Assembly: GCA_034522175.1 (NCBI GenBank) | Contig: JAXHLQ010000001.1 | Span: 1,364,001-1,428,000 of the forward strand | From: JAIPDZ01 sp034522175 | GTDB lineage: Bacteria > Desulfobacterota > DSM-4660 > Desulfatiglandales > Desulfatiglandaceae | DNA: 64,000 bases | Direction of reading: 5' to 3' | In this document: piece after piece, positions 8,152 to 16,599 of the stretch | Layout: each line of letters starts with the position of its first letter | Position numbering within the stretch: position 1 is the stretch's first letter | Notes under the pieces: generated by a model | What the model saw: only the letters and a program-made list of their open reading frames with translations | Databases searched by the model: none | What the model was told of the DNA's origin: nothing | Position numbers and translations under genes: made by a program

Positions 8152-9758
8152 CCAGACCGAGGCGTTGACTGAGTATGCGCAGAATGAGGGTTACACCGTG
8201 CCGGTGGAATGGGTTTTCCAGGACGAAGGCTATAGTGGTGCCACTCTGGTTCGACCTGGTTTGGAACGGTTACGTGACCTCGCTTCGGAAGGACAAATTG
8301 AAACCTTGTTGATATATTCGCCGGACCGACTGAGTCGAAAATATGCGTATCAGGTGTTGTTGATTGAGGAATTTTCCCATAACGGGGTGGGTATCGAGTT
8401 CATCAAATCGCCGAAGGCTACGACACCCGAGGAGGAGCTGCTTTTACAATTTCAGGGCATGATTGCCGAATACGAGCGAGCGCAAATTGTCGAACGTAGC
8501 CGGCGTGGAAAACGTCACCGTGCTAAATCAGGGTCAATCAACGTGCTTTCCGGTGCTCCTTACGGCTATCGGTATATGAAAAAGACGGAGAATTCATCGG
8601 CTTACTACGAGGTGATTGAAGGACAAGCAGCGGTTGTTCGCAGTGTTTTCAATTTATATACGGAAGGGGATCTGAGTATTAATGCGATAGCTCGATGTCT
8701 CAATGAAAATAATATCCCGACCCGTAGAGGGGTATGCCGGTGGGAGCGATCCACAGTCTGGGGGATGTTACGTAATCCTGCCTATAAGGGTATCGCCTGT
8801 TTTGGAAAAACCAAGCGTGCAGAAAGGCAAAGAGTAACTCGACCACTGCGAATGCGAGGTGGTTTCTCCACGGTGCAACTGCAGTCAAGAGCGCCCTCGG
8901 GAGGATTGGATCGAGATTCCTGTCTCCGCAATTGTTAGAGAAGAGACCTTTGCGCTTGCACAGGAACGCCTGGAGCAAAACAAACGCCATTCTCCTCGAC
9001 ACACCATTGAGTCCACACTACTTCAAGGGATGTTGGTCTGTAGCCGATGTGGATATGCATTTTACAGGACCTCTACGCGAACATCAAAGAGAAAGATATA
9101 TTATTACCGTTGCTTAGGATCTGATGACTATCGCCATCCAAACGGGAGAATCTGTGAGAATCGACCTATACGCCAGGACTATCTGGATGAAGTCGTTTGG
9201 AAGCATGTGGTGCAATTGCTCGAAAACCCTGAGGTGATTCGGTCTGAGATCCAGCGCAGGATAAGATAAATTCAAGATTCCAGCCCGACAAAGAGAAGGA
9301 AGGAAATTGTTGAAAAGGAGATAGTCCGCGTAGATAAGAGCATCGAAAAGCTCCTCGATGCCTATCAAGAAGGCCTCCTGGAATTGGAAGAATTGCGAAG
9401 GCGAACACCGGATTTGAGAAAGAGACAACAAAGCTTGAAGTCTGAGTTAGACAGTCTGGAGGCTGCTGCCGTTACTCAACAGGGGTTCTTGCGCTTGGCT
9501 GAAAACATGGAGGATTTTCTGGGGCGGCTGCGTAAAACAGCCCATTCAATGGACGTTGTCGAGCGTCAAAAGATACTACGCCTTGTGGTGAAAGAAATCC
9601 TGATCGATTTGGAGACGATCAAGATAAGACATTCCATCCGCCTCACAGGAAACAGTCCTGAGTCAGGAACATTGGAGAGCACGTCAGTTCCAAGTTATCT
9701 TTTGCGTTCGGGGAGTAATCTCTCCGCTTTTGGCGAATGTATACCTTCACTGGTTTGA
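8084..9758 (+). pseudogene. Large serine recombinase (resolvase/Recombinase/zinc-ribbon), frameshift and nonsense mutation
   Basis: The N-terminal resolvase domain shows the catalytic Ser in YARVSSDRQ and the SPDRLSRK region. The Recombinase domain (APYGYRYMKK...IARCLNENNIPTRRG, WERSTVWGMLRNPAYKG) follows, then a zinc ribbon (CSRCGYAFYR...ICENRPIRQ) and a long coiled-coil C-terminus. A missing base near 8866 shifts the frame (GGFSTVQ versus VSPRCNCSQERPRE), and TAA at 9267 replaces an expected Glu codon. The last codons run into the group II intron fragment. Intact relatives are about 540 residues. Such recombinases mediate site-specific integration of elements. Confidence 0.8.
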
Positions 9759-10326
9759 GAAGGCGTTCTATTCTGCTGATGGCCCCGGAAGGTGGGCTAA
9801 AGCCCAAATTGTCCGCTATGCGGACGATTTTATGGTGCTGGCCCGGTATTCGAGTTCCCGGATGCGCGAGTTTATCGAGTCTAAGATTGAGACCTGGCTT
9901 GGCCTGGAATTGAATCGGGATAAGACGAAGGTGGTTAGCCTTCGGCAGCCTGGGGCCAGCGTAAACTTTCTGGGTTTCACGTTCAGATACGACCGGGACC
10001 TTAGAGGTCGTGGGTCTCGGTACCTGAATGTTGCCCCATCGACCAAGGCGCTGGGTGCACAGCGGGATAAGCTTCAAAAGATGGTGAGCCACCATCAAAG
10101 TCATGTGCCTGTTCCGAGTTTGATTGAGGGTGTCAACCGACAGCTGAGAGGGTGGGCCAACTATTTTAACTTTGGCTACCCTCGTAAAGCGATGCGGGCG
10201 ATGAATTGGTATGTTCGCGGTCGGTTGATTGGGCATTTGCGTCGGCGCAGTCAGCGGCCCTTTCGGCCTCCGGAGGGGAGGAGCTTTTACGAGCACCTCA
10301 AGAAATTGGGGTTGATCTATCTGTAA
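9700..10326 (+). pseudogene. Group II intron reverse transcriptase/maturase, N-terminally truncated, copy 2
   Basis: Same product as the minus-strand copy at 5074-5700: VISPLLANVYLHW, YADDFMVLARY, a maturase region with VNRQLRGWANYF, ending GLIYL. It differs by one residue (DKLQKM instead of DKLRKM). RT motifs before motif 4 are absent, so activity is not expected. Confidence 0.85.
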
Positions 10327-10377
10327 CAGCTCCATGTCTGACAACCTACGTGTGCCGTTTGGTGAATTCCATAGGAA

Positions 10378-10409
10378 AGCCGGATGCGGGAAATCCGCAT
10401 GTCCGGTTT
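10378..10409 (+). ncRNA. Group II intron domain V, copy 2
   Basis: AGCCGGATGC GGGAAAT CCGCATGTCCGGTTT, the catalytic hairpin of group II introns, lies 50 bases after the RT stop codon as expected. Confidence 0.75.
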
Positions 10410-10502
10410 GAGGAGGGGGAGGGCAGCACGTGCTGCATGGTCTGTCGACTCTTTGCCACGATGCTCGAAAGGGCGGATACACCGGAAGTCGGTGACCTAA
10501 GG

Positions 10503-12406
10503 ATTGGCGCAAAAATAAATCAACATGAGGATAGGCTAACTGTATCCTTTTGAAAACCTGTTTCATCAGCTTGCTATTTTTATGAGCATAGAATATATAT
10601 ATTTTCTGCAAACTACGATTTTGAGAACATTAGCCTTGACAAATCTTTTTTATTGGGCTAATAGTCTCATTATGAACACGACAAAATACTCCATACAGGC
10701 TATCGAGAAGTTTCTGAAACACCATAAAATAGCGACCATTGACCAGCTTAGGGCGGCTCTCGGCAATCCGGCTCGCTGTACCGTTTTTCGTAAGCTGGCA
10801 GAGCTGGAGTACTTGAGCAGCTATTCGCATCGGGGCAAATATTACACACTGAGATCCATCGCTCGCTTCAATGCCCTGGGGCTGTGGAGTACCGGTCCGT
10901 GTGGTTTTCCCGTTTCGGAAACCTTCTTGATACAGCCGAGGCCCTGGTCAGGAGTTCGGAGGCGGGTTACACGGCCACCGAACTCAGGAAGTGTTCCATG
11001 TCAAAACCAAACATGCGTTGACGCAATTGGTTCGGTCCGGTCGGCTTCAACGTGAACCGTTTGAATCGGTTTATGTTTATCTGTCTGGTGAGGACCCCGT
11101 TGCAGATCGTCAGCGAAAGGCTCGAAGCGCTCATTTAAAGGGCTCCTTTGCTTCGGTGGTCATTGTCAACCCGGATCTGGCTGTGGAAGAAGCCAAAGCC
11201 ACAATTCTTCTTTTCTGCAGCATGTTGAATGAGCGGCAGCGTCGGCTGTATGCCGGGCTGGAATCTTTAAAACTGGGTCATGGCGGAGACGCACACATCG
11301 CCTCTCTCCTGGGCATGGACCCACATACCGTTGCACGGGGCCGCCAGGAACTGATGAGTGGCGAGTTGACCCATGACCGGCTTCGATCACCAGGAGGCGG
11401 TCGCCTGCTACAGGAAAAAAAACGCCGGAGATCATAGAGGCGATTGCAAAGATTATGGAATACGAAACCGCCGGAGACCCTGTGAGTGGGTGCAAATGGA
11501 CTCATAAAACCACACACAAAGTCGCCCAACAGCTGAAGCGTGCAGGAATTCAGGTTTCGGGCAACACGGTAGGCAGGTTGTTGAAAGATATGGATTTTTC
11601 TCTGCGAGTGAACCTCAAGACCCTGGAGTCGGGTTTGCGGAATCCTCCCGATCCCCGGGAGAGGGACCTTCAGTTTCGTTATATTCGAAGTCAAATCAAT
11701 GACTATATGGGGCAGGGGATGCCTGTGATCAGCGTCGATAGCAAAAGCCGGGAGAAAATCGGCCCCTTCCATCAATCCGGTCAGAAATGGGCCCAGCGCC
11801 CTATTCAGGTTCTTGATCATGACTTCCCTTCTGATGCCAAAGGGGTTGCCATCCCTTATGGGATTTATGATCTTTCTCGAAATAAAGGTTTTGTGTGTGT
11901 CGGTACCACATGTGACACCTCGGAATTTGCCGTAGATTCCATACGTAACTGGTGGTCAAGAGCAGGGTCCAACCACTATCCCAATGCCGACCGCCTGCTC
12001 ATCCTTGCCGATTGTGGCGGTAGTAATGGATATCGGAACCGTTTGTGGAAACATAGTCTTCATATCGGCTTGTGTAATCGTTTTGGTCTTCACGTAAAGG
12101 TGTGTCATTATCCGCCTGGTGCTTCAAAGTGGAATCCAATTGAACATCGCATGTTTTCGTTCATCAGCAGGAATTGGGCTGCCCACCCATTGTATGACTA
12201 CGAAACCGTATTGAAATTCATTCGTACAACTAAAACGACAGCCGGGCTGAAGATTCGCGCCCTGTTAAACACCAAACGGTACCAAAATGGAAAAAAGGTT
12301 TCCAACCAGCAGATGGATCAAATCATATTGAAAAACTACACCTCGAGGCCAAGTTGGAACTATTCCATTTCACCATCAAAAATGTGAATTTATTTTTGCG
12401 TCAATA
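10503..12406 (+). mobile_element. ISAzo13-like insertion sequence
   Basis: Terminal inverted repeats ATTGGCGCAAAAATAAAT (left) and ATTGACGCAAAAATAAAT (right end, reversed) bound about 1.9 kb. CTAAGG occurs directly left of the element and one base beyond its right end, a possible target duplication. On the right the element interrupts a RAYT fragment at the codons for KDKSLA; on the left it abuts the intron 3' end. Confidence 0.75.
10672..12387 (+). pseudogene. ISAzo13-family DDE transposase with N-terminal HTH region, frameshifted
   Basis: The N-terminal part (MNTTKYSIQAIEKFLKHHKI...RCTVFRKLAELEYLSSYSH) looks like a winged-helix DNA-binding region. The frame shifts near 10888 and continues as RSVWFSRFGNLLDTAEALV. 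The transposase core (LNERQRRLYAGLESL, HIASLLGMDPHTVARGRQEL) shifts at an A8 tract (about 11415) into EIIEAIAKIMEYETAGDP. The catalytic region then follows: ISVDSKSREKIGPF (Asp), LLILADCGGSNGYRN (Asp), KWNPIEHRMFSFI (Glu). The A8 position fits -1 slippage; the first shift is more likely decay. Confidence 0.8.
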
Positions 12407-12700
12407 CTAAGGACTTGTCTTTGACAGGATTAACGGGATTTTCAGGATGTTTGTTGTCTTTTCAGTTTCCGGACGAAACTGAAAAAACAATCCGCCTTTG
12501 GCGGAGGAAATACTGGGTGCTTTTGGGTTGCTGACCTCCGATCTCTGCTCTTTGACCTCAGGCACCTGGGGGTTCTTTCGGTGGCCTAAGATGGCGCTAT
12601 GTCCGCTCCAGGGGTATTTGTCGAGTTCTTTGAGGTCTTGCACAATACCTGCTCGCAGGGGATTGAGATGGATATACCGAATTAACTCAAGGTGTAACGT
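12407..12700 (-). pseudogene. RAYT C-terminal-half fragment, truncated by ISAzo13-like element
   Basis: Begins in the middle of a RAYT (ELIRYIHLNPLRAGIVQDL, YPWSGHSAILGHRKNPQVP). It has a one-base deletion in the T-run before the FQFRPETEK segment and stops at the IS inverted repeat. The upstream half is replaced by the CCACTATTCCACTATTTTTT repeat unit. The same junction is found in the copies at 17.37 and 27.77 kb, so this chimeric unit was duplicated. Confidence 0.75.
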
Positions 12701-12775
12701 TGCCACTATTCCACTATTTTTTACAACTTTCCGCTAAAACGTAAAGAGCACGAATAGTTTTTTAGACAGGATTGA

Positions 12776-12821
12776 CCCCAGTGAAATGCGCTTCGCTGTT
12801 ACGGTTGTAAATTTCACGGGG
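12776..12821. repeat. CCCC-GTGAAAT...ATTTCAC-GGGG mini-palindrome, long type
   Basis: CCCCAGTGAAATGCG...GTAAATTTCACGGGG is inserted in the ACAGGATTGAC / TTTTTGTTTGTCTTATCC hairpin repeat. Compare the empty version at 34925-34989. Near-identical insertions are at 17456, 20047, 30438 and 32074. Confidence 0.75.
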
Positions 12822-12875
12822 TAAAGATGTTTTTGTTTGTCTTATCCGGTTAATCCTGTTGATCCTGTCTCATGT

Positions 12876-12906
12876 GTAATGGGGGCGTTGTTTAATTGTT
12901 GCGTAA
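12876..12906. repeat. REP motif 3' of DUF3782 remnant
   Basis: TAATGGGGGCGTTG followed by TTTAATTGTTGCGTAAC, the tail variant found after every DUF3782-type gene in this window. Confidence 0.7.
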
Positions 12907-12916
12907 CAGCGAGGTT

Positions 12917-13126
12917 TCAGTTGAACGTCCTCGGCTCAAATCCTTCCCGGTTCAAGAGGGTCGCTCCCCCTTCATCCGTCTGGGTCAGCACGTAGAGACC
13001 CGCTTTCTCCGCATACCTCCCCACATCGTCCGGACCCCTGTGGGCCAGGATGTCGGTCATGGGTTTGGCGTGGTCGGTATTGATGCCTATATGATTGAGG
13101 GCGAGAGCACCGGTGATGCCGCACAT
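12917..13126 (-). pseudogene. Chimeric ORF: asparagine synthase N-terminus joined to DUF3782 C-terminus
   Basis: Residues 1-34 (MCGITGALALNHIGINTDHA through ILAHRGPDD) are the start of an asparagine synthase/class II glutamine amidotransferase, including the catalytic Cys2. They join to VGRYAEKAGLYVLTQTDEGG, the last 35 residues of the DUF3782-type protein found complete at 17.6, 27.9 and 33.2 kb. The join falls on the shared bases GACGATGTGG, encoding DDVG. The product should be non-functional. asnB genes are common in surface-polysaccharide clusters, which fits the EPS-type regulator at 35.9 kb. Confidence 0.75.
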
Positions 13127-13208
13127 GGGGGTTGGTTATCCGTTATTAGTTATTGGTTATCGGGGATTGGGGATATGGCATGATTTATCGGATGCTGGGT
13201 CAGACCGG

Positions 13209-13618
13209 TTATAACAAGTTGAAAGATTTTAGAATCTCCGCTAATTTCGGCTCTGCATTGCTGTATTCTTTCAGTACTCTTACGAGTTTCTCTTCCCGGT
13301 CTTCAAGCTCTCTGCTTTTCCGGATCACCGGTTCAAGAGCGGTTCTTCTATCCCAAATGACAAAGCCTATCAAAATGCCCATACCGCCGAACAAGATCCC
13401 GAAACCCCATAAGAGCAGGGTTCGTAGGTCGTCTGTCTGTCTTTGTGTGGCGGATTCAAGCTATCTATCTGCCGATGAAGAGATTTCTGCCCCTCTTCCA
13501 CTTTTGTTTCCAATCGGATCAGACGTCCCCTGTCGTCTTGTGAAAATCCCTGACAAAGAGCATATTGCGGGCCAATCAGCAGAAGGCACAGTAAAAAAAC
13601 AACGGAATATTTGATCAT
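13209..13618 (-). pseudogene. Small membrane protein with signal peptide, frameshifted
   Basis: Starts MIKYSVVFLLCLLLIGPQYALC (signal peptide), followed by GFSQDDRGRLIRLETKVEEG, a periplasmic helical segment. The frame is lost near 13440. The next frame continues DLRTLLLWGFGILFGGMG...ILIGFVIWDRRTALEPVIRK, a transmembrane helix plus the WDRRTAL motif that I associate with small deltaproteobacterial membrane proteins of unknown function, and a charged coiled tail. AAGGAGGTG before the ATG supports the start. One base change would restore a protein of about 135 residues. Confidence 0.6.
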
Positions 13619-13639
13619 GGTAGCACCTCCTTGGCAGGT

Positions 13640-14390
13640 TTTTCTTTTTAAGGAGTCCTCACAATGAGCGATTTTAAAGGAATTTTTTTAGAAAATCAAC
13701 CACAATCTCTTGATCTGATTCACTCAACTCATAATGTAATGGGGGACTTTGTTTAGTTGTTAGGTTATTGACAAGCGGCGCGTTTCTGAAACAATGACTC
13801 AAGTCAAGGATCTATTACACTACAGGGAATGATCAGATTAGGGCCAAGCATGCAATTCACTTCATCCGATGTCAATAAAAGGGGTCACCCATTAAAGGGC
13901 GCCCATTAAAGGGCGAGTCAAGAGAAAAACACCTCTCCATTAAAAAATATTCCTTTTTTTCTTGGCTCTAAACTGACTACCAGCCCGGTTTTGTTTAAAC
14001 TTCCAATTCGCGCCCGTTATTTCTCGCTGTTCGGTTCTCGGTCAGGGTTGCTATCCGTATCCTCGATTGATACGGATAGATTACTGAATCCGCACCAGTC
14101 ACCCATCGGGATCAAGGCTGATGTGCCTTAGGCATAATGCTTCTGCTTAAGGCACGGCCCCTGGTCTGTTCAACAGACCCCAGAAAATCGTCGGTTCCAT
14201 ACCGTGTTCAATTGGATGTATTACAAATCTTATGGTTTTTAGCCAACCCCTTTGTGACTCACGGCATAGGCGAAACAGAATAGAAAAACAATACCGTTCT
14301 GTTATTTATTTTCGTGCAGCAGGTACCAATCAAATCTTGTGGTTTAATACCAATCCCGCCATCGGCGGGATTTCACTGCTGCACGCATAC
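13640..14390. other. Gene-free stretch 3' of the IS110 transposase
   Basis: Contains a REP motif (13737-13770), a short tandem duplication of CCATTAAAGGGCG near 13885-13912, a hairpin ATCCGTATC...GATACGGAT near 14070-14092 and a GCGGGAT palindrome at 14352-14372. GAGTCAAGAG at 13914 is inverted relative to CTCTTGACTC at about 15652. These could mark the ends of the IS110-type element, placing about 470 bp of non-coding sequence 3' of its transposase. Confidence 0.4.
14352..14372. repeat. GCGGGAT palindrome
   Basis: AATCCCGCC-ATC-GGCGGGATT, a perfect 9-bp stem, in the non-coding part of the IS110-type element. It resembles the hairpins at 4360 and 54530. Confidence 0.55.
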
Positions 14391-14397
14391 TCAACAA

Positions 14398-15414
14398 TCA
14401 ACCAAAAAGCTTACCTGCATCATAGGCTACCTGATCACGCATGATATAATAGGATGCCCTGGCCAGTTTATTGCTCAGGGCCTTAATTGCGACTATTTTA
14501 TTCGTCTTGGCCATCTTGCGCTGATAAAACTTTTGCGCTTCCTGAGAGAATCTAATGGCAAAGTTTGCTGCCTCTACATACGCCCAGGACAGATACCTAT
14601 TGCCATTCTTCCTGTTGTTTTCTCCCTTTTTGTTCTTATTGGTAAGCTTTTCACTTTTTACACATCGACAGTAAGATGAGTAATCTCCCACCGAGGGAAA
14701 GCGGCTGATCTCTCCGACTTCCAGCATAATGGTCAGGGCCAAGATATCCCCAATCCCTGGAATCGTTTTCAGCAATTGGAATTCCTTTTTCAGTTTGGCT
14801 TGAGGTTTTATTGCATCTTCAATGGCCCCAATCGTCTTCGTCAAGAATTGAATCACCACAATATGACTCTTTGCAGCCAAGACCAGGTAAGATGAATAAA
14901 ATAGGTCTTCAGCATTTTCTTCCTTGAGTTTCTTGATAGCCCTGCCTGACATTTTAAGTGAAAGATTCCTCTCTATGGCACTCTGAAGGCTTAAGATCTG
15001 AGACGTCCTCTGCCTGACAAATAAAAGCCTTCTACGCAACAGATCCCTTATAGGTCGCTCTTCTTTTGGGTAGATATATCCCTCGGGCAATATGTTCAAA
15101 CGCTTCATGTGAGCCAACCAAAATGCATCCCATTTGTCATCCGTATGCTTCAGACCCTCGTATTGTTTTATGGCTGATGGATTGGCTAAATGTACTTTGT
15201 ATCCCTCTTCCTGTAACCCGTCTACCAACCAATACCAATTATAAGTTGATTCCACCACCACCGCCTTAAGATCCTTTTTAAATGGTTCCAATGCCACCAA
15301 AATTTGAGTCAGGCTGTTAGGCAGTCGTTTGGAAAAATGCCTTCTGTCTTGATCATCAATAATACCAATGTAACTATTGCTTGAATGCAAATCGATTCCG
15401 GCGTATGCTTCCAT
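14398..15414 (-). CDS. IS110-family transposase (DEDD)
   Basis: A 338-residue transposase with an N-terminal RuvC-like DEDD domain (MEAYAGIDLHSSNSYIGIID with catalytic Asp, VVVESTYNWYWLVDGL with Glu, TDDKWDAFWLAH with paired Asp). The C-terminal transposase-20 domain (LKTIPGIGDILALTIMLEVG, then the serine-region FPSVGDYSSYCRCV) follows. It is full length and apparently intact, unlike most transposases here. IS110 elements make no target duplication and use an element-encoded bridge RNA; candidate non-coding flanks are 15415-15655 and 13915-14397. Confidence 0.9.
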   Translation of the reverse strand: MEAYAGIDLHSSNSYIGIIDDQDRRHFSKRLPNSLTQILVALEPFKKDLKAVVVESTYNWYWLVDGLQEEGYKVHLANPSAIKQYEGLKHTDDKWDAFWLAHMKRLNILPEGYIYPKEERPIRDLLRRRLLFVRQRTSQILSLQSAIERNLSLKMSGRAIKKLKEENAEDLFYSSYLVLAAKSHIVVIQFLTKTIGAIEDAIKPQAKLKKEFQLLKTIPGIGDILALTIMLEVGEISRFPSVGDYSSYCRCVKSEKLTNKNKKGENNRKNGNRYLSWAYVEAANFAIRFSQEAQKFYQRKMAKTNKIVAIKALSNKLARASYYIMRDQVAYDAGKLFG

Positions 15415-15434
15415 TTGACACCTCCTTATTTTTT

Positions 15435-15660
15435 CGTTGTTATTGATACTTTTTCCATAGCATATCTTGCTATGGAATTGGAGGTGTCTTATCTCGCTGT
15501 CAATACTAACTTAACCCTCACGGCTGATGCCAAACAGCCACTTAGCGGGGGAAGCCTCCTGTACGAGAATGGGCCCCAAGTAGCTCGTCGGAGCACAGGC
15601 TTCCCCCGCGGGCTATGCAAAACCTAAGCCCTTTATATGATTATCAAATCTGCTCTTGAC
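15435..15660. other. 5' flank of the IS110 transposase
   Basis: Holds a hairpin CCATAGCATATC / TTGCTATGG around 15456-15476 and G/C-rich blocks (GGGGGAAGCC ... GGCTTCCCCCGCGGGC, 15548-15612) that can pair with each other. No gene is seen. It could contain the element end or a structured RNA; this is not established. Confidence 0.35.
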
Positions 15661-15775
15661 TCACCTATCGCGTACGCATAATGGGGGATGATGGTGCATT
15701 GTTGCATAAGTGGCGGCTTGTGCGCAGCCTCAACGGATCGGGATGCACACACCGGCGGATACGGGTTTTGGTTGA

Positions 15776-16147
15776 TTACACTCCAACGGGTAATCTTCTA
15801 ACCCTGATGCGTTTCTCCTCAAAAACAACCACAGCGCCATATCCCAGTTCATCGGTAATGGAAGGCAGATTTGCGATTAGCAGAGAGACTTGCTTTTCCG
15901 GTCTCCTTTGGGTTCCTCTTCTGAATATTATCACAGAAGGTTTGGCCTGTTCTCGCAAGGCCAAAAGAGTGCCAAAATCGGTATCGGCCGAAACAATAAC
16001 GAACCCATCTTTAGCCGCGAACTCGAATATGTTCTCGTCGTTCGCATCTTGCATCCCATAATCCCTTACATGAACAGCAGAGTACCCTTCGGCTCTCAGC
16101 GCTTCCGCAACATACGGTGAAAGTGCATTGTCTATAAGGAATTTCAA
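15776..16147 (-). CDS. DUF5615 PIN-like toxin
   Basis: A 123-residue PIN-like protein starting MKFLIDNALSPYVAEALRAEGYSA, with the conserved Asp of FLID and the ADTDFG motif (VSADTDFGTLLAL), as in the DUF5615/Mut7-C family. It overlaps the upstream DUF433 gene by four bases (16144-16147), the standard order for this type II toxin-antitoxin pair. Expected function: RNA cleavage held in check by the DUF433 protein. It appears intact. Confidence 0.85.
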   Translation of the reverse strand: MKFLIDNALSPYVAEALRAEGYSAVHVRDYGMQDANDENIFEFAAKDGFVIVSADTDFGTLLALREQAKPSVIIFRRGTQRRPEKQVSLLIANLPSITDELGYGAVVVFEEKRIRVRRLPVGV

Positions 16148-16374
16148 GCGGCGCTCAATAGAGGGATTTGACGTTCAGTCACGGCTTCTGCCGCATATCT
16201 CAGCGCCTCCCGGATATCCTTAACTGTTAGATCCGGATAGGTATTGAGGATATCCTTCTCTGTCATTCCATCCGAAATCATTCCAACCACCGTTGAGACA
16301 GGAATCCGCAATCCTCTGATACAGGGGACCCCTCCCATTTGGCGGGTGTCTACGGTTATACGTTCATATCTCAT
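16144..16374 (-). CDS. DUF433 antitoxin
   Basis: A 76-residue protein, MRYERITVDTRQMGGVPCIR then GLRIPVSTVVGMISDGMTEK, with the DUF433 GGxPCIRGxRIPV signature and the winged C-terminal helix (TVKDIREALRYAAE). GAGTTCAG precedes the ATG. It is translationally coupled to the DUF5615 toxin. REP motifs lie directly upstream from 16391. Confidence 0.85.
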   Translation of the reverse strand: MRYERITVDTRQMGGVPCIRGLRIPVSTVVGMISDGMTEKDILNTYPDLTVKDIREALRYAAEAVTERQIPLLSAA

Positions 16375-16390
16375 GACTGAACTCCTCTGT

Positions 16391-16485
16391 CGTAATGTAA
16401 TGGGAATGTAATGGGGGACGGCGTAATGGGACGTAATGCGTAATGGTGGACATTGTTACCTTATGATCTTATGAGATATAATCCA
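16391..16485. repeat. Cluster of degenerate and complete REP motifs
   Basis: At least five TAATGGG-type heads occur within 95 bp. The last (TAATGGTGGACATTGTTACC) continues TTATGATCTTATGAG and abuts RAYT copy B, whose coding strand ends here. An isolated TAATGGGGGATG lies at 15679. Confidence 0.7.
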
Positions 16486-16507
16486 GTAGTTTTGAATCGT
16501 TGTCATA

Positions 16508-16541
16508 CCAGTGAAATAAAAGAAAAAGCAGATTTCACGGC
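16508..16541. repeat. CCAGTGAAAT...ATTTCACGG mini-palindrome in RAYT copy B
   Basis: The arms GTGAAAT / ATTTCAC flank an A-rich loop. It is inserted in frame near the 3' end of the RAYT HTH. Versions at 18403-18435, 26909-26940 and 34528-34557 occupy the same codon position in related copies. Confidence 0.7.
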
Positions 16542-16570
16542 ACAGGAGCAGTTTCTTACCACGCTCTATG

Positions 16571-16599
16571 CCCCAGTACCATCTCCCGGAGCTACGGGG
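16571..16599. repeat. CCCCAGTAC...TACGGGG mini-palindrome in RAYT copy B
   Basis: CCCCAGTACCATCTCCCGG then AGCTACGGGG adds 36 bp in frame (LPRSSGRWYWGI) between SVSRC and ERGKK. The uninterrupted form reads GVSDCRDRGKK at 34489-34806. Also present at 18465-18493 and 26971-26999. Confidence 0.75.

Larger units (their letters stand above)
9699..10500 (+). mobile_element. 3'-half of a group II intron, copy 2 (inverted relative to copy 1)
   Basis: Inverted, nearly identical partner of 4901-5701, sharing the same left breakpoint (CTTTTGCGTTCGGGG) and the same 3' terminus. It begins within the tail of the serine recombinase gene and ends directly at the ISAzo13-like element. Confidence 0.85.

Noticed and set aside
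5844..10500. Prophage
   Set aside because: A serine recombinase is present but no phage structural, lysis or replication genes; the interval is explained by IS, intron copies and a small recombinase module.
16391..16485. CRISPR-like array of TAATGGG repeats
   Set aside because: The units are short, irregularly spaced and degenerate, have no uniform spacers and no cas genes nearby; they fit REP clusters.
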